From: Mantamonas sphyraenae
Taxonomy: Eukaryota; CRuMs; Mantamonadidae
Length of the DNA: 64,000 bases
Direction: 5' to 3'
NCBI GenBank assembly: GCA_026936335.1
Contig: JAPMXV010000072.1
Span: forward strand, 1-64,000
Shown piece after piece: positions 10,049 through 19,383 of the stretch; the first letter of the stretch is position 1; every line of letters begins with the position of its first letter. Under the pieces are notes generated by a model that did no database searches, was not told the origin of the DNA, and saw only the letters and a list, made by a program, of their open reading frames with translations. Position numbers and translations under genes: made by a program.

Positions 10049-10120
10049 CTCTCGTACCGGGAATCGAACCCGGGGTGTGTGGGTGAGAGCCACACGAGTT
10101 ACCGACTACTCCATACGAGA
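10049..10120 (-). tRNA. tRNA-Glu (anticodon CTC), copy 2
   Basis: Same 72-nt sequence as the copy at 8837-8908 but on the minus strand. It is followed on its own strand by a T-rich stretch (A-run at 10038-10043 of the plus strand). The upstream flank GGTGAACA is conserved. Confidence 0.96.
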
Positions 10121-10292
10121 TGTTCACCTACAAAGGCATTTTTGCACGTACAGACCCGCCCCACATCCCCACTCCACCAATCTTGCGACCACAACCAGCA
10201 CCCACCATCCCTGCCACAATCCCCTTTCCCCTTTCCCAACCACCGAAACACCCACGTCTCCTGTCTCCCCTTCTCGTCTCGTACAACCCCGA

Positions 10293-12005
10293 ATGACCCA
10301 CCAGACTGACCTACGTAAGGCTGCGCTGGCAGGTGACGTGGAAACACTTGAGCAGCTGTGCAAGTCCGACGACATCCAGGTGGACACGAAGAACTCGCTG
10401 TCGCTTACGACTCTGATGGAAGCAGCTAGGCACGGACAAGCAGCATCGGTGCAGGTGCTCGTGGACCACGGCGCTGACCTAGAGGCAGCCACAAGCAGCG
10501 GCATCACTGCGCTCATGCTTGCCGCAGAGGAAGGACATGACTCCACGCTGCAGGTGCTTCTGGACGCAGGTGCACACCCCAACGCTGTGACGCGTGGCAG
10601 CAGCAAAGTCACGGCGCTGATGAAGGCCGCGACCAAAGGCAGCGCCGAAAGCGTCCTGACGCTTGTGGCAGCCGGTGCAGACACCACAATGACACGATGG
10701 GACAAACGCAACGCACTCATGCTTGCAGCCGATGCAGGTCACTACTCTGTTGTGCATGCGCTGCTGCAGGAAGCGTGCGACATCGACGCAAAATCCTCTC
10801 GCAACGAGACGGCGCTGGAGTTGGCTGTGCGTAGCGACAGTGTGCCCTCGGTGTCCTTCCTGCTCGATGCAGGGGCATCCATTCCGGCAGAGACTTCCAG
10901 TGGAGATCCGCTCCTGGTCCTGGCCGGAAACCAACCAAAGATCGTCGAGCTCCTCCTGCAGGCAGGCGTGGACGTCAACGCCGTGTCGAGCAAGGGTGAC
11001 ACTGCTCTCATCTCGCACTTGCGTCGAGGAACGCCCGAAGCCGTCAAGCTGCTGCTGGACCACGGTGCAGACGTGTCCCTGTGCGACCGCAGCGGCGCGA
11101 CGCCGATCATCGTAGCCTCCGGACGGCCCTCCAAGCAGATGGTGCAGATGCTCCTGGACCACGGTGCGTCTGTCGACAGTGGCCACCCGCACGGCATGAC
11201 GGCCACCATGGCGGCTGTGTCGGCCAAGGCGCCAGACGTTGTGCGACTGCTCTGTGAACACGGCGACTCCATCAACGCGTGTGAGAAGACCAAAGGCTCC
11301 ATGCCGTTGCACATGGCAGCCAAGGGCGGCCATTTGGACACGGTCATGGCTGTCATTGAGCTGGGAGCAGACCTCGACGCCCAGGACGGATTCGGGCACA
11401 CACCGCTCATCTACGCCGCATATAGAGGGCACGTAGACGTGCTACAAGCCCTACTGGATGCGGGATGTCGTTGGAAGGGCCAAAGTGGCAGACATGCGAT
11501 GGCACGAGCGTGTGAAGAAGGACACGCTTCCATCATCCAGCTTCTCCTTGCCCAAGGCGTCCCGGCGCAACCTCAATACGGACGCGAAGACTTTCTGCTC
11601 ATGGCTGCCAAGAGGCCACACATCGATGCCATGGTCTTGCTCCTACAGGCCGGCGCCGACCCCAATGGGCGTCCAACCTCCGACGTGACCCCGCTCACTC
11701 AAGTGCTCCATCGACATCACACCGTGGCCATGCACCTGCTCCTCGACCATGGTGCAGACATCAATGCCATGTCCACGGCGCACAAGACCACGCTGATGCA
11801 TACCTGCCGCTCAGGCAACCTCGGCGCCGTCGAAGCTCTCCTCCGCGCCGGCGCAGACGTACACATCTTGGACAACCGCGGCAATACTGCCCTGTCCCTT
11901 GTGACCAACACCCCAGCCGGACGCACCGTTGCGCTGGCCCTTCTCGACGCAGGTGCCGACGCAAACCAGCGTCCAGAACTCACTGCCGCCCTCCACTCGC
12001 AATGA
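10293..12005 (+). CDS. ankyrin-repeat protein
   Basis: Single exon, 570 aa, from ATG 10293. The open frame extends further 5' but crosses a tRNA gene, so the upstream part is excluded. Essentially the whole protein is ankyrin repeats, about 16 units of 32-34 residues, many with the T-A-L-M-x-A-A, (V/L)LL-x-(D/A)-(H/A)-G-A-D consensus. No other domain, signal peptide or membrane span is visible. Such proteins are protein-binding scaffolds; the partner is unknown. The second repeat of each pair often carries D-A-G-A, suggesting expansion by internal duplication. Confidence 0.9.
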   Translation: MTHQTDLRKAALAGDVETLEQLCKSDDIQVDTKNSLSLTTLMEAARHGQAASVQVLVDHGADLEAATSSGITALMLAAEEGHDSTLQVLLDAGAHPNAVTRGSSKVTALMKAATKGSAESVLTLVAAGADTTMTRWDKRNALMLAADAGHYSVVHALLQEACDIDAKSSRNETALELAVRSDSVPSVSFLLDAGASIPAETSSGDPLLVLAGNQPKIVELLLQAGVDVNAVSSKGDTALISHLRRGTPEAVKLLLDHGADVSLCDRSGATPIIVASGRPSKQMVQMLLDHGASVDSGHPHGMTATMAAVSAKAPDVVRLLCEHGDSINACEKTKGSMPLHMAAKGGHLDTVMAVIELGADLDAQDGFGHTPLIYAAYRGHVDVLQALLDAGCRWKGQSGRHAMARACEEGHASIIQLLLAQGVPAQPQYGREDFLLMAAKRPHIDAMVLLLQAGADPNGRPTSDVTPLTQVLHRHHTVAMHLLLDHGADINAMSTAHKTTLMHTCRSGNLGAVEALLRAGADVHILDNRGNTALSLVTNTPAGRTVALALLDAGADANQRPELTAALHSQ

Positions 12006-12110
12006 ACTGGAAACCCGCCTTCCACCCATCCTCCACCCCTCTCATCCTCCCACTCTCCCACCCCTCCAACCCACCCACCCACCCAAAAAAAAAAGGACAA
12101 AAACAAGAAG

Positions 12111-12182
12111 CTCTCGTACCGGGAATCGAACCCGGGGTGTGTGGGTGAGAGCCACACGAGTTACCGACTACTCCATACGAGA
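12111..12182 (-). tRNA. tRNA-Glu (anticodon CTC), copy 3
   Basis: Identical to the other two CTC copies, on the minus strand. Oligo-A on the plus strand at 12099-12103 and 12086-12094 supplies T-runs for termination. The upstream GGTGAACA octamer is conserved. Confidence 0.96.
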
Positions 12183-12270
12183 TGTTCACCTCTCCCTTTC
12201 CTTCCCACACATACAATCTCGCCATACACCTTCTCGCCACCATCCTTGCGACCACACACACAACCTCCAT

Positions 12271-13638
12271 TCATTCCTCCCCCCCTATCCCCGAACCCTC
12301 CTTCTCCCGAACCCCACCCACAACAATAACCTCCCCTTGCATCTCCTCCTCCGCGCGCTCCTCCCTCCCCCCATGCCCACGCAACCCGGTGAACAACAGC
12401 GCCAGCGAAACCAACTGCACCCCAATCCCCAGCAGCGAGATCCCTACCGCCCCTCCCGCCACGTACATCGGATATCCCACTGCCGCCCCTGCTGCACGCC
12501 CGACACCCATCGCCGCCACGTACGCCATCATCATCGTGCCCGTGTACCCGGGCACCACGTCCGACGCCAGCGAGATCCCCCCCACAATCACTGCCTCGTT
12601 CCACAAGTACACCATCACCAGCATCACCACGCTCAGCTCCACGCTCCCGATCGCCTCCCCGACCGCCATCAGCCCGTACGACACCGCGCACCCCACCAGG
12701 CTCACAACCACGCTCAGCCGCCTCCCGAGCCGATCAGACACCACAGAGATCATCACAGAGCCCATTGCCTCTCCAATCCCAATCCCGCTGCTCACCAGGC
12801 CCACCTCCGTGACCCCCAGCCCAAACCGGTCCTTCAGCCACGACCCAAACGTCACAAACAGCGAATTGTACCCCATCCCGTACATAATCATCCACCCAAA
12901 CATCCACAGCGCCTTCCCGCTCCCAAACACCGCCCCGTACGATTCCCGGTAAACCTCCCCAAGCGGCCGCTTCTCCAGCCCGCTTCGCAGCACACGCAAC
13001 GTCCTCCATCGCCAGTACAGCACTCCCACAAGCACTGCATGCACACATCCAGGCACCACAAACGCTGCCAGCCACCCGCTCCCCACAAGCAGCGCCCCAA
13101 TCACAGGCAGGCCCACAATTGCGCTCAGCGCCCAGCTGGTTTCCATAATCCCTGTGAACCGCCCAATCTTGTCCGCTGGCACTCGGCTCACCACCACGCT
13201 CTGCACCGACGGCTGCGCCACATTCCACGCCAGTCCGTACAGCACACGCATTGCAAAGAACGCCCCAACCACCGGTCCCAGCAGCCCCGTCCCCACGAGA
13301 CTCACCACCAGCAGGCCCATGGCAACCACAGCCATGTTCCCATTGCCCACCACCACGTCCGCCAGAGGTCCCATCAGCGGCACCGCAAGTCCGCACAGCT
13401 CGCTGACGCTCAGTATCACCCCAAACTCCTCCGCGCTGATCCCCAGCCGTTGCGAAAGCGTGTCCACGTACGGGTACACCGTCCGCAGCCCTACATTTGC
13501 CACAAACTTGATGGACGTCGCCAACGCAATGTCCCACGGTGCAAACTGCATCTGCGTCTGCGTCCCCTCATTCGCCCGTTCTCCCTCCTTCCCGTTGGCC
13601 GTTTCGACGGACCCGACTTCCACTGTTTCCATTGCCAT
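12271..13638 (-). CDS. MFS transporter
   Basis: Single exon, 455 aa. The frame opens at 13662 with GTG; the first ATG is 13638. Twelve hydrophobic segments in two six-helix halves are visible. A loop 2-3 motif resembling the MFS signature follows TM2 (G-P-L-A-D), and the equivalent loop between TM8 and TM9 reads S-D-R-L-G-R-R. The central loop is ~40 residues. This is the layout of H+-coupled DHA/anion-cation type major facilitator transporters of the plasma membrane or an endomembrane. The substrate cannot be told from the sequence. A Glu-rich cytoplasmic tail ends the protein. Confidence 0.88.
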   Translation of the reverse strand: MAMETVEVGSVETANGKEGERANEGTQTQMQFAPWDIALATSIKFVANVGLRTVYPYVDTLSQRLGISAEEFGVILSVSELCGLAVPLMGPLADVVVGNGNMAVVAMGLLVVSLVGTGLLGPVVGAFFAMRVLYGLAWNVAQPSVQSVVVSRVPADKIGRFTGIMETSWALSAIVGLPVIGALLVGSGWLAAFVVPGCVHAVLVGVLYWRWRTLRVLRSGLEKRPLGEVYRESYGAVFGSGKALWMFGWMIMYGMGYNSLFVTFGSWLKDRFGLGVTEVGLVSSGIGIGEAMGSVMISVVSDRLGRRLSVVVSLVGCAVSYGLMAVGEAIGSVELSVVMLVMVYLWNEAVIVGGISLASDVVPGYTGTMMMAYVAAMGVGRAAGAAVGYPMYVAGGAVGISLLGIGVQLVSLALLFTGLRGHGGREERAEEEMQGEVIVVGGVREKEGSGIGGEE

Positions 13639-13702
13639 CCCCAACGCATTTCCCACTCCCACCTCCCGCCGCCCGACTCCAACAAGCGCACCTCAATCCA
13701 TC

Positions 13703-14775
13703 TCACTCTCCCTTCACATCCTTCACCTTGCCCTTGCCCTTGCCCTTGCCCTTGCCCTTGCCCTTGCCCTTGCCATGCGTGCCCGGATGCAAAAACTCAT
13801 CCACCTTCTCCGCCACATCCTCCGCCACATCCTCCACAATCTCCTTCACCTGCAGCACCCAGATTGCAATGGTCTCGAACAAAAAGAAGCTCACAAAGTT
13901 CCACACCAGGCCAATCACCGCAAGCATCTCCCGCCACCACACCCCAAACGGGTTCCCGTCAGGCGGGCATAGCATCGAGTCGTAGTCGTCGTGCAGATAC
14001 ACGCTCAGAGGCAACAGCAGCACCACGTGGTACAGAATGGCCACAGAGTACACGCACAGAAACATCTTGAACCGGTTTGCTGCAAACCACCACAAAAAGG
14101 CGGCCCTCTCGACCGTGTCAGTGTGTGACAAACCCTTCCCACGGCCCCCTCCGCCCTTGCCCACACACACACCCTTGCCCCCTTGCCCCCTTGAACCCCT
14201 TGCTCCCTTCTCATCCTCCTTCCCTACTCACCTCCGTAGCCGTGCACCGTGTACAGCGGGCGAAAGCGCCCGTTCAGCAGCCAGTAGAACGGCAAAAAGC
14301 ACATCAAAATGTGCTGCACCCAAAACGCATACACCTCCCACACGTTTTCGTACCACGACAGATCCACCCCGGCAAACGCAAAGTAGCCCTGCCAGTTGCT
14401 GTATGCATACCACGCAAACAGCACGCTCTTGCGGTCCTGCGAGTAGTTCACCACAATCAGCAGCGCCGTCATCACGTGGCACGGCTGCAACATCCAGTGC
14501 ATCATGTTTCGCACCCACCGCAGGTACAGATTCAGCAGAAACACCCCCACCAGCGCCAGCCCAATCAAATGGTCCATCACCGACATCTTATGCGGCGCGG
14601 CCTTGTACGGGCGCAGCCTCTTGAACGAGTCCTTGGTCAGGATAAACAACACCCACATCACAGGCATCACCAGCACTTCCGTACGAAAGTGATCCTTGTA
14701 CGTGAAAAAGTTGCATCGCTCCTCCTCCGACGATCCCGCAGGCAGCGTTGGTCCAAAGATTGCTTCCAGGTCCAT
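13703..14775 (-). CDS. TMEM164: TMEM164-like multi-pass membrane protein
   Basis: Two coding blocks, 14775 to about 14240 and about 14118 to 13703. The first has several helices with an L-Q-P-C-H-V-M-T segment (TMEM164: N-P-C-H-L-V-T) and V-Q-H-I-L-M. The second continues with a helix and then M-L-C-P-P-D-G-N-P-F-G-x-W-W-R, equivalent to the conserved MLCP...DPF..WYR of TMEM164. Human TMEM164 is an ER/Golgi acyltransferase-like protein that makes polyunsaturated ether phospholipids. The C-terminus is a tract of alternating Gly and Lys coded by CCCTTG repeats (13728-13772). The intron junction is not clean: the best donor (GTGAGT near 14235) is out of phase with the best acceptor. A GTACAC donor at about 14249 would be in phase. 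Confidence 0.8.
13728..13772 (-). repeat. hexanucleotide repeat coding (Gly-Lys)n
   Basis: About seven tandem CCCTTG units (plus-strand view) inside the 3' end of the TMEM164-like gene, translated as alternating Gly and Lys. Shorter versions of the same tract occur at the ends of the GNAT gene (6604-6640) and of the SNF2 gene (52905-52940). Confidence 0.9.
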
Positions 14776-14934
14776 CCTGATCCCGTTTTCTTTTTGTGGT
14801 GGTGCATGGTGCGCCGGCCCCTTTGCTCTCCCCCATCATCCACCATCTCCCCACCCTGACCCTCTCTCCACCCTGACCACCACCCCCTCACCCGACCCCC
14901 CCCAACCATTCCTGTCCCCCACCGCCCCCCAAAA

Positions 14935-16220
14935 ATGGCCACCCGCAGTCGGACAAAGGACTACAAAGAGTTCCGACGCGATGCCAACCACAGCAACGAA
15001 CGCCGCCAGCTCAGCCTGGGCAGCGACATCGAAATGGGTGACATTGGCTCGGGCTTCGAGCGCGACGACCAAGGAAATCTCCTCGCCTCTGCAGACAACA
15101 TGGCCGCCATCGCCACTCCCACCTGGATGACCTTTTCCGAGCGTGCTACCCTCGACATGGAAACCATCCAATCCAAGAGTACGAAGCCCCTTGCCCCCCT
15201 AGCACCCCTCTGCCACCCCGCCGCCACACTCTCGCTCCTCCCTCCCAAACTCCGTCCCCATCTTTCCACGCTCACACCTCCTCCACCACCCTCTGTTCCG
15301 CCACACCCTCCCACCCTACCCCTCCGCCCTCCCCACCCTCCTTTCCCTTGCAGTGCGCGAGCTCGCCAAGCTCCACATCTCCCACCTCAAGCCTGGATTC
15401 GACGAAGCGTACGTCCTCCCACCGCCCATTCCACTCCAAACTCCACCTTTCCCGCCCCGCCCCCCGCCCTCCCCGCTCCCTTTCCCCAGCCCACATGCCA
15501 CGCACCCCCTCTCCCATTCCCTCCTCCTAACCCCTACCCTTCCCCTCGTACCCTCTCCTCCACAGCGCTCGCAAGGCAGAGGAACAGAAAATCGAGATTC
15601 TCACTGCAGACATCACAAAGCTCTTCCGCCAGTGCGAAAAGAGCATCATGGCCCTCGGCGACCCCACCATCCAATCTACAAAGCAAGAGCTCAAGCTTCG
15701 CTCAAACATCCAAAAGTCCAACGCCATGGCCCTCCAGGAACTCTCCGTCGACTTTCGCAAAGCCCAGCGCGACTATCTCAAGCGCCTCAAGGCAAACGAA
15801 CTCGGCCTCACCACAGGCATGGCCTCTTCATCCTCATCTTCCACCATGCTCGGCGACGACGACCTCGACGTCGCCTCTTACGACCGCGGCTTCACCCTTG
15901 GCCAAATGGAAGTCCTCGACGACAACTCCGCCATGATCCGCGAACGCGAGGAAGAGATTGCCCAAATTGCCTCTTCCATCGAGGACCTCGCCATGATTTT
16001 CAAAGAACTCAGCATCCTCGTCGTCGATCAGGGCACCCTCATCGACCGTATCGACTACAACGTCGAACAGGCCGTCGGCCACACTGCACAGGCTGTCAAC
16101 AAGCTACGCTCCGCCTCCGCCTCCCAAAAGCGCTACCGCAACAAGATCTGCATCCTCCTCCTCCTCATCCTCTGTGGCGGCATGGCCCTCATCCTCATCG
16201 TCCGCTCTGCAAGCGGATAA
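14935..16220 (+). CDS. STX16: Qa-SNARE, syntaxin-16/Tlg2 type
   Basis: Exons 14935-15178, 15354-15408 and 15566-16220 give 317 aa with all phases closed; the introns start GTACGA and GTACGT. The N-terminal part has a short Sec1/Munc18-binding-like leader and a helical Habc region. The SNARE motif near residues 200-285 contains F-T-L-G-Q-M, R-E-R-E-E-E-I and the zero-layer glutamine in V-V-D-Q-G-T. R-I-D-Y-N-V-E-Q, typical of syntaxin 16, follows. A single C-terminal membrane anchor (I-C-I-L-L-L...) ends the protein. Tlg2/STX16 acts in endosome-to-trans-Golgi fusion. Its stop lies 25 bp from the stop of the convergent kinase gene. Confidence 0.92.
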
Positions 16221-16245
16221 TTCATTCCAACTTCCCACAACCCCC

Positions 16246-18498
16246 TCACCTCAAATTCAATCGCGGCACAAGCTTCCCCGTCTTTGTCCACCCTTTCCTC
16301 TTGCCCCCTTTTTCCTCCACCACTTTCTCTTCCTCCTCCTCAGCCTCCTCCTCCTCCTCCTCCTCCTCCTCCTCTTCCTCTTCCTCATCCCCCTCCCCAT
16401 CCTCCCTTTCCTCCTCCCCCACCAGCTCTCCGCCCTCTACCTCCACCTCCACCTCATCGCCACTGCTCTCTTCCACCCACTCCTCATCATCCTTCCTCCA
16501 GTCAAACCCTTGCAGCTCTCCGCTCGCAATCTCTCCGCTCAGCACCCCTTCCCCTTCCCCGCCGCTCTCCACCCCACTTCCGCTCCCGCTCCCCTTGCTC
16601 CCCATTCCGTACTCACCCTTGCTTTGCTTTTTGAAATACCGCGCGTCCACGTCGCTGTCCAGACGCGGAACAAACGGTGGCCTGATCTCACGGATGTTCT
16701 CCCAGTCCACCCCCTCCAGAAACGCATCCTCCAGGATCTCCTCCACCCCATTCACCCCCAGCCGCACGTCCGCCGGCGCCAGCAGTTTCTGCAGAAACTC
16801 CCAGCACGCATCAGACATCCCAAACCCCGCCGCTCGCATCTCCTCGCTCACCGCTGGCCGCTCCAGCTGAGCCACGTGGTCCAGCACCCTCGCCATCGTC
16901 TCCTTTGGCGTCCCGGCCTCAAATGGAGAATAACCGGCAATCATCTCGTACAAGATGCACCCCAGCGACCAGTAGTCCACCTCCATCCCGTATCCCACTC
17001 GCAAAAGGATTTCCGGCGCCATGTAGAACGGCGACCCCACCACGCTGTAGTTCAGCGACGGATCTTTAAACATACGCGGCGTGCTCATTCCGCTGCTCGC
17101 CGTGCTCCCGCGCGAGTTGGTTCGCACAAGCAGGTGTGACACTGCCTTTTCCAACTCGTCGTACCCGTTCACTGGCTTCGTCTTGTCCTTGTCTTCCTCC
17201 TCTGCTCTTTCCTGCTCCCTCCTCCCTTCGCCTCCCTCCTCCTTTCCCTCTCCCTCCCCTTCTCCCTCCTCCTCACCGTCATCCCAGTTCCTCTCCTTGC
17301 TCAGCCCAAAGTCCGTCAGTTTGATGTGGCCCGTCCGGTCAATCAGAAAGTTCTCTGGCTTCAGGTCCCGGTGGATGTACCCCAGCTGATGCAGCGTGTG
17401 CACGCTCAACAGCAATTCTGCAAAGTAGAACCGTGCGTCCACCTCCCGCAGCGCACCCACATTGTTCAGCATGTTCCGGAAATCCCCTCCCGGAATATAC
17501 TCCATCGCAAGGTACAGCGACCGGTGATCTCGGAACGAGTACAACAGCGACACGAGCCACACGCTCTGGCACGACAGCACCAGCACGTCTCGCTCTCGGA
17601 TCACAAGCGCAATCTGGTTTTTCTGCTTCATCTTGTCCCTTCTCAGCCGCTTCAGCGCAACCACTTCCCCCGTGTCCTTCTTCCGGCACAGGTGCACCGT
17701 TCCATACCCACCCTTCCCAATCGGCGCCACAACCTCAAAGTCAGACGCCTTCAGAGCACGTTCCTTACGCGACACCGGCTGCTCCGGCATCACAAGATCC
17801 TCTTTCCGCAGCTCCAGAAACTCCAGCAGCGCCTGCGTCTCCAACACCCCGGGGATTCCAAGCAGCGCTCGCATCCACGTCTCCAGCCCCTGCTTACGTG
17901 CCTTCACCGTCTCCGGATCCGACGAACCAAACACCTTTTTCGGCGGAAACTCCAGCTCCGCCACCTCCGGGAACTCCTTTGCCAGCTCCACCTGCAGCGC
18001 ATGGAACTGCCGGTACCGACGAAACACCACCGGCGAGTTGCGCGATGTCGCAAACTCCACCACCACGAGGTACATCGTGTACGACGTCTTCAGAAATTCG
18101 CTCTCCGTTTCCGTGCTTATAATCGACGGCCAGATCGGATACTTCGGCGGCTCCGTGTCCTGCGAGCTGTGCCGCCTCTTCCGTGCCTTCAGTGCAGAGC
18201 TACGCCGCGGGCTGTTTTGGAACAACGCTTGCCGCGGCGACGACGACGCCGAAGAACCCGCTGCCCCTCCCGTCTTCCGAAACAGGTCCACCACCCCGTC
18301 CGATATCCGCCTTCGATGCCTCTGGTGTGCCGCTCTGTGTGTGCGTGTGTGTGTGATTGCGTGTGTGTGTGTGTGTGCGTTGTCCCACGTGTGTCCATCC
18401 CGTCCCTGTCAGTCTTTTTGCCTTGCCGCCTTGCCTTTTCCCCGTTTCCTTCTCACCGCCCGAAATCTGGCATTTGCCTCTCTCGTCCCCACCACCAT
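16246..18498 (-). CDS. PX-domain AGC protein kinase with NDR-like insert
   Basis: The main exon is 18321-16246. A 14-codon first exon 18498-18457 (donor GTGAGA, acceptor CACCAG, phase 0) is proposed because the frame has no ATG before the PX domain; ~705 aa in total. A PX phosphoinositide-binding domain lies at ~72-183 (R-R-Y-R-Q-F basic pocket, PPKK). The kinase domain spans ~208-545, with G-K-G-G-Y-G-T-V, the ALK lysine, H-R-D-L-K-P-E-N, D-F-G and Y-M-A-P-E-I. An acidic/basic insert of ~80 residues separates DFG from APE, as in NDR/LATS and MAST-type AGC kinases. The tail is Gly/Ser-rich, then a long Glu run (TCC microsatellite at 16320-16400). The family phosphorylates Ser/Thr; PX targeting suggests endosomal membranes. 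Closest known layout is SGK3, which lacks the insert. Confidence 0.82.
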
Positions 18499-18650
18499 GC
18501 ACACAGCCAAATAGACACCCCACAAAATCACCCTCCCGTCCACAGTGTCCCTCTCCACATGCATCTTCCGTCGCCCACCCCCCTCGCCCTCTTGATCCCC
18601 TCCAAACACGCCACCACACCTTTGCCTCTCCAAAATCTCTCGCGCTTCAC

Positions 18651-19343
18651 TCACCTCGCTGACGACGGGTGCAACGATGACCGCCGCGGTCCTGACGACG
18701 ACGACGACGACGACGGACCGTCCACACTGTGCGCATCGTCTGCCCCTTGCGATGTCACCGACATGCCCGGCGACTCTTTGTGCGGCGACCGCTTCGTCCC
18801 GCTCTGTACACGTGGCGGCCGCGCTGCCGAAGACGACGACGACGACGAATCGCCGCCGCCGCCGCTTCCGCTGTGCGCCAGGTCCGTTTGCTCTTGCGCC
18901 CACGCATCCACACGTCTCCTCTGCGCTACCTCGTCTTCCTCCTCCCCAGCAGACACCGTCGATCCAGACCCACTCGACCGTCGCCGCTCCTCCTCTCCGC
19001 GAATCAAACGCCGAAATTTCGCAAGCTCCCGCTTGTTCGGCAGCGTTCCCGCGCTACGCGTTTTCCGCAGGCCTGTCGCTTCTTCCCGCTGCACCTTGAT
19101 CATCGGTGAGCCCGAAGCCCCTTTGTTTGTCGAGTGCGCACGCCCGTCTCGCTTCTTGTTGGTCGTCTCCTCCACCCCGAGTAGATGCCCCTCAATCACC
19201 AGTTCGGTGCTCGCGTTGCTCTCGGGACTCGAGCTCAGCGGCGTCGTGTACGTCGACAACGAGTCCCGCGACACAGACTTTACCAGCGTCGCTTTTGTCA
19301 CACTCAGCGCTTCCCTACCCAGGTTTGGCGGCTTCGAGGACAT
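18651..19343 (-). CDS. Ser/Arg-rich frame, separate gene or 3' exon of the upstream membrane protein
   Basis: An ATG at 19343 opens 230 codons of low-complexity Ser, Gly, Arg and Glu sequence ending at 18651. No domain is recognised. It starts only 40 bp after the stop of the membrane protein at 19384-21282 and ends exactly at a perfect donor (GCGAG|GTGAGT), so it is probably spliced at its 3' end to an exon I could not fix. Alternatively, a 73-nt intron (GTGAAG at 19385, acceptor GGGTAG near 19313) joins the membrane protein in phase to this frame, making it a cytoplasmic or extracellular tail. A short downstream frame with a hydrophobic stretch (about 18560-18460) is another candidate exon. 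Confidence 0.45.
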   Translation of the reverse strand: MSSKPPNLGREALSVTKATLVKSVSRDSLSTYTTPLSSSPESNASTELVIEGHLLGVEETTNKKRDGRAHSTNKGASGSPMIKVQREEATGLRKTRSAGTLPNKRELAKFRRLIRGEEERRRSSGSGSTVSAGEEEDEVAQRRRVDAWAQEQTDLAHSGSGGGGDSSSSSSSAARPPRVQSGTKRSPHKESPGMSVTSQGADDAHSVDGPSSSSSSSGPRRSSLHPSSAR

Positions 19344-19383
19344 CGCGTTTGTTGTTGCCGCCGCCGCGCACCCACCCCTCCCT

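Noticed and set aside
9918-10292. Upstream extension of the ankyrin gene in the same open frame
   Set aside because: It passes through a CA repeat and a tRNA-Glu gene, so it is unlikely to be translated.
11929-14070. Plus-strand frame of ~710 codons through the tRNA and MFS gene
   Set aside because: It crosses a tRNA gene and runs antisense to the MFS and TMEM164-like genes. Composition is Pro/His/Arg-rich with no domain.
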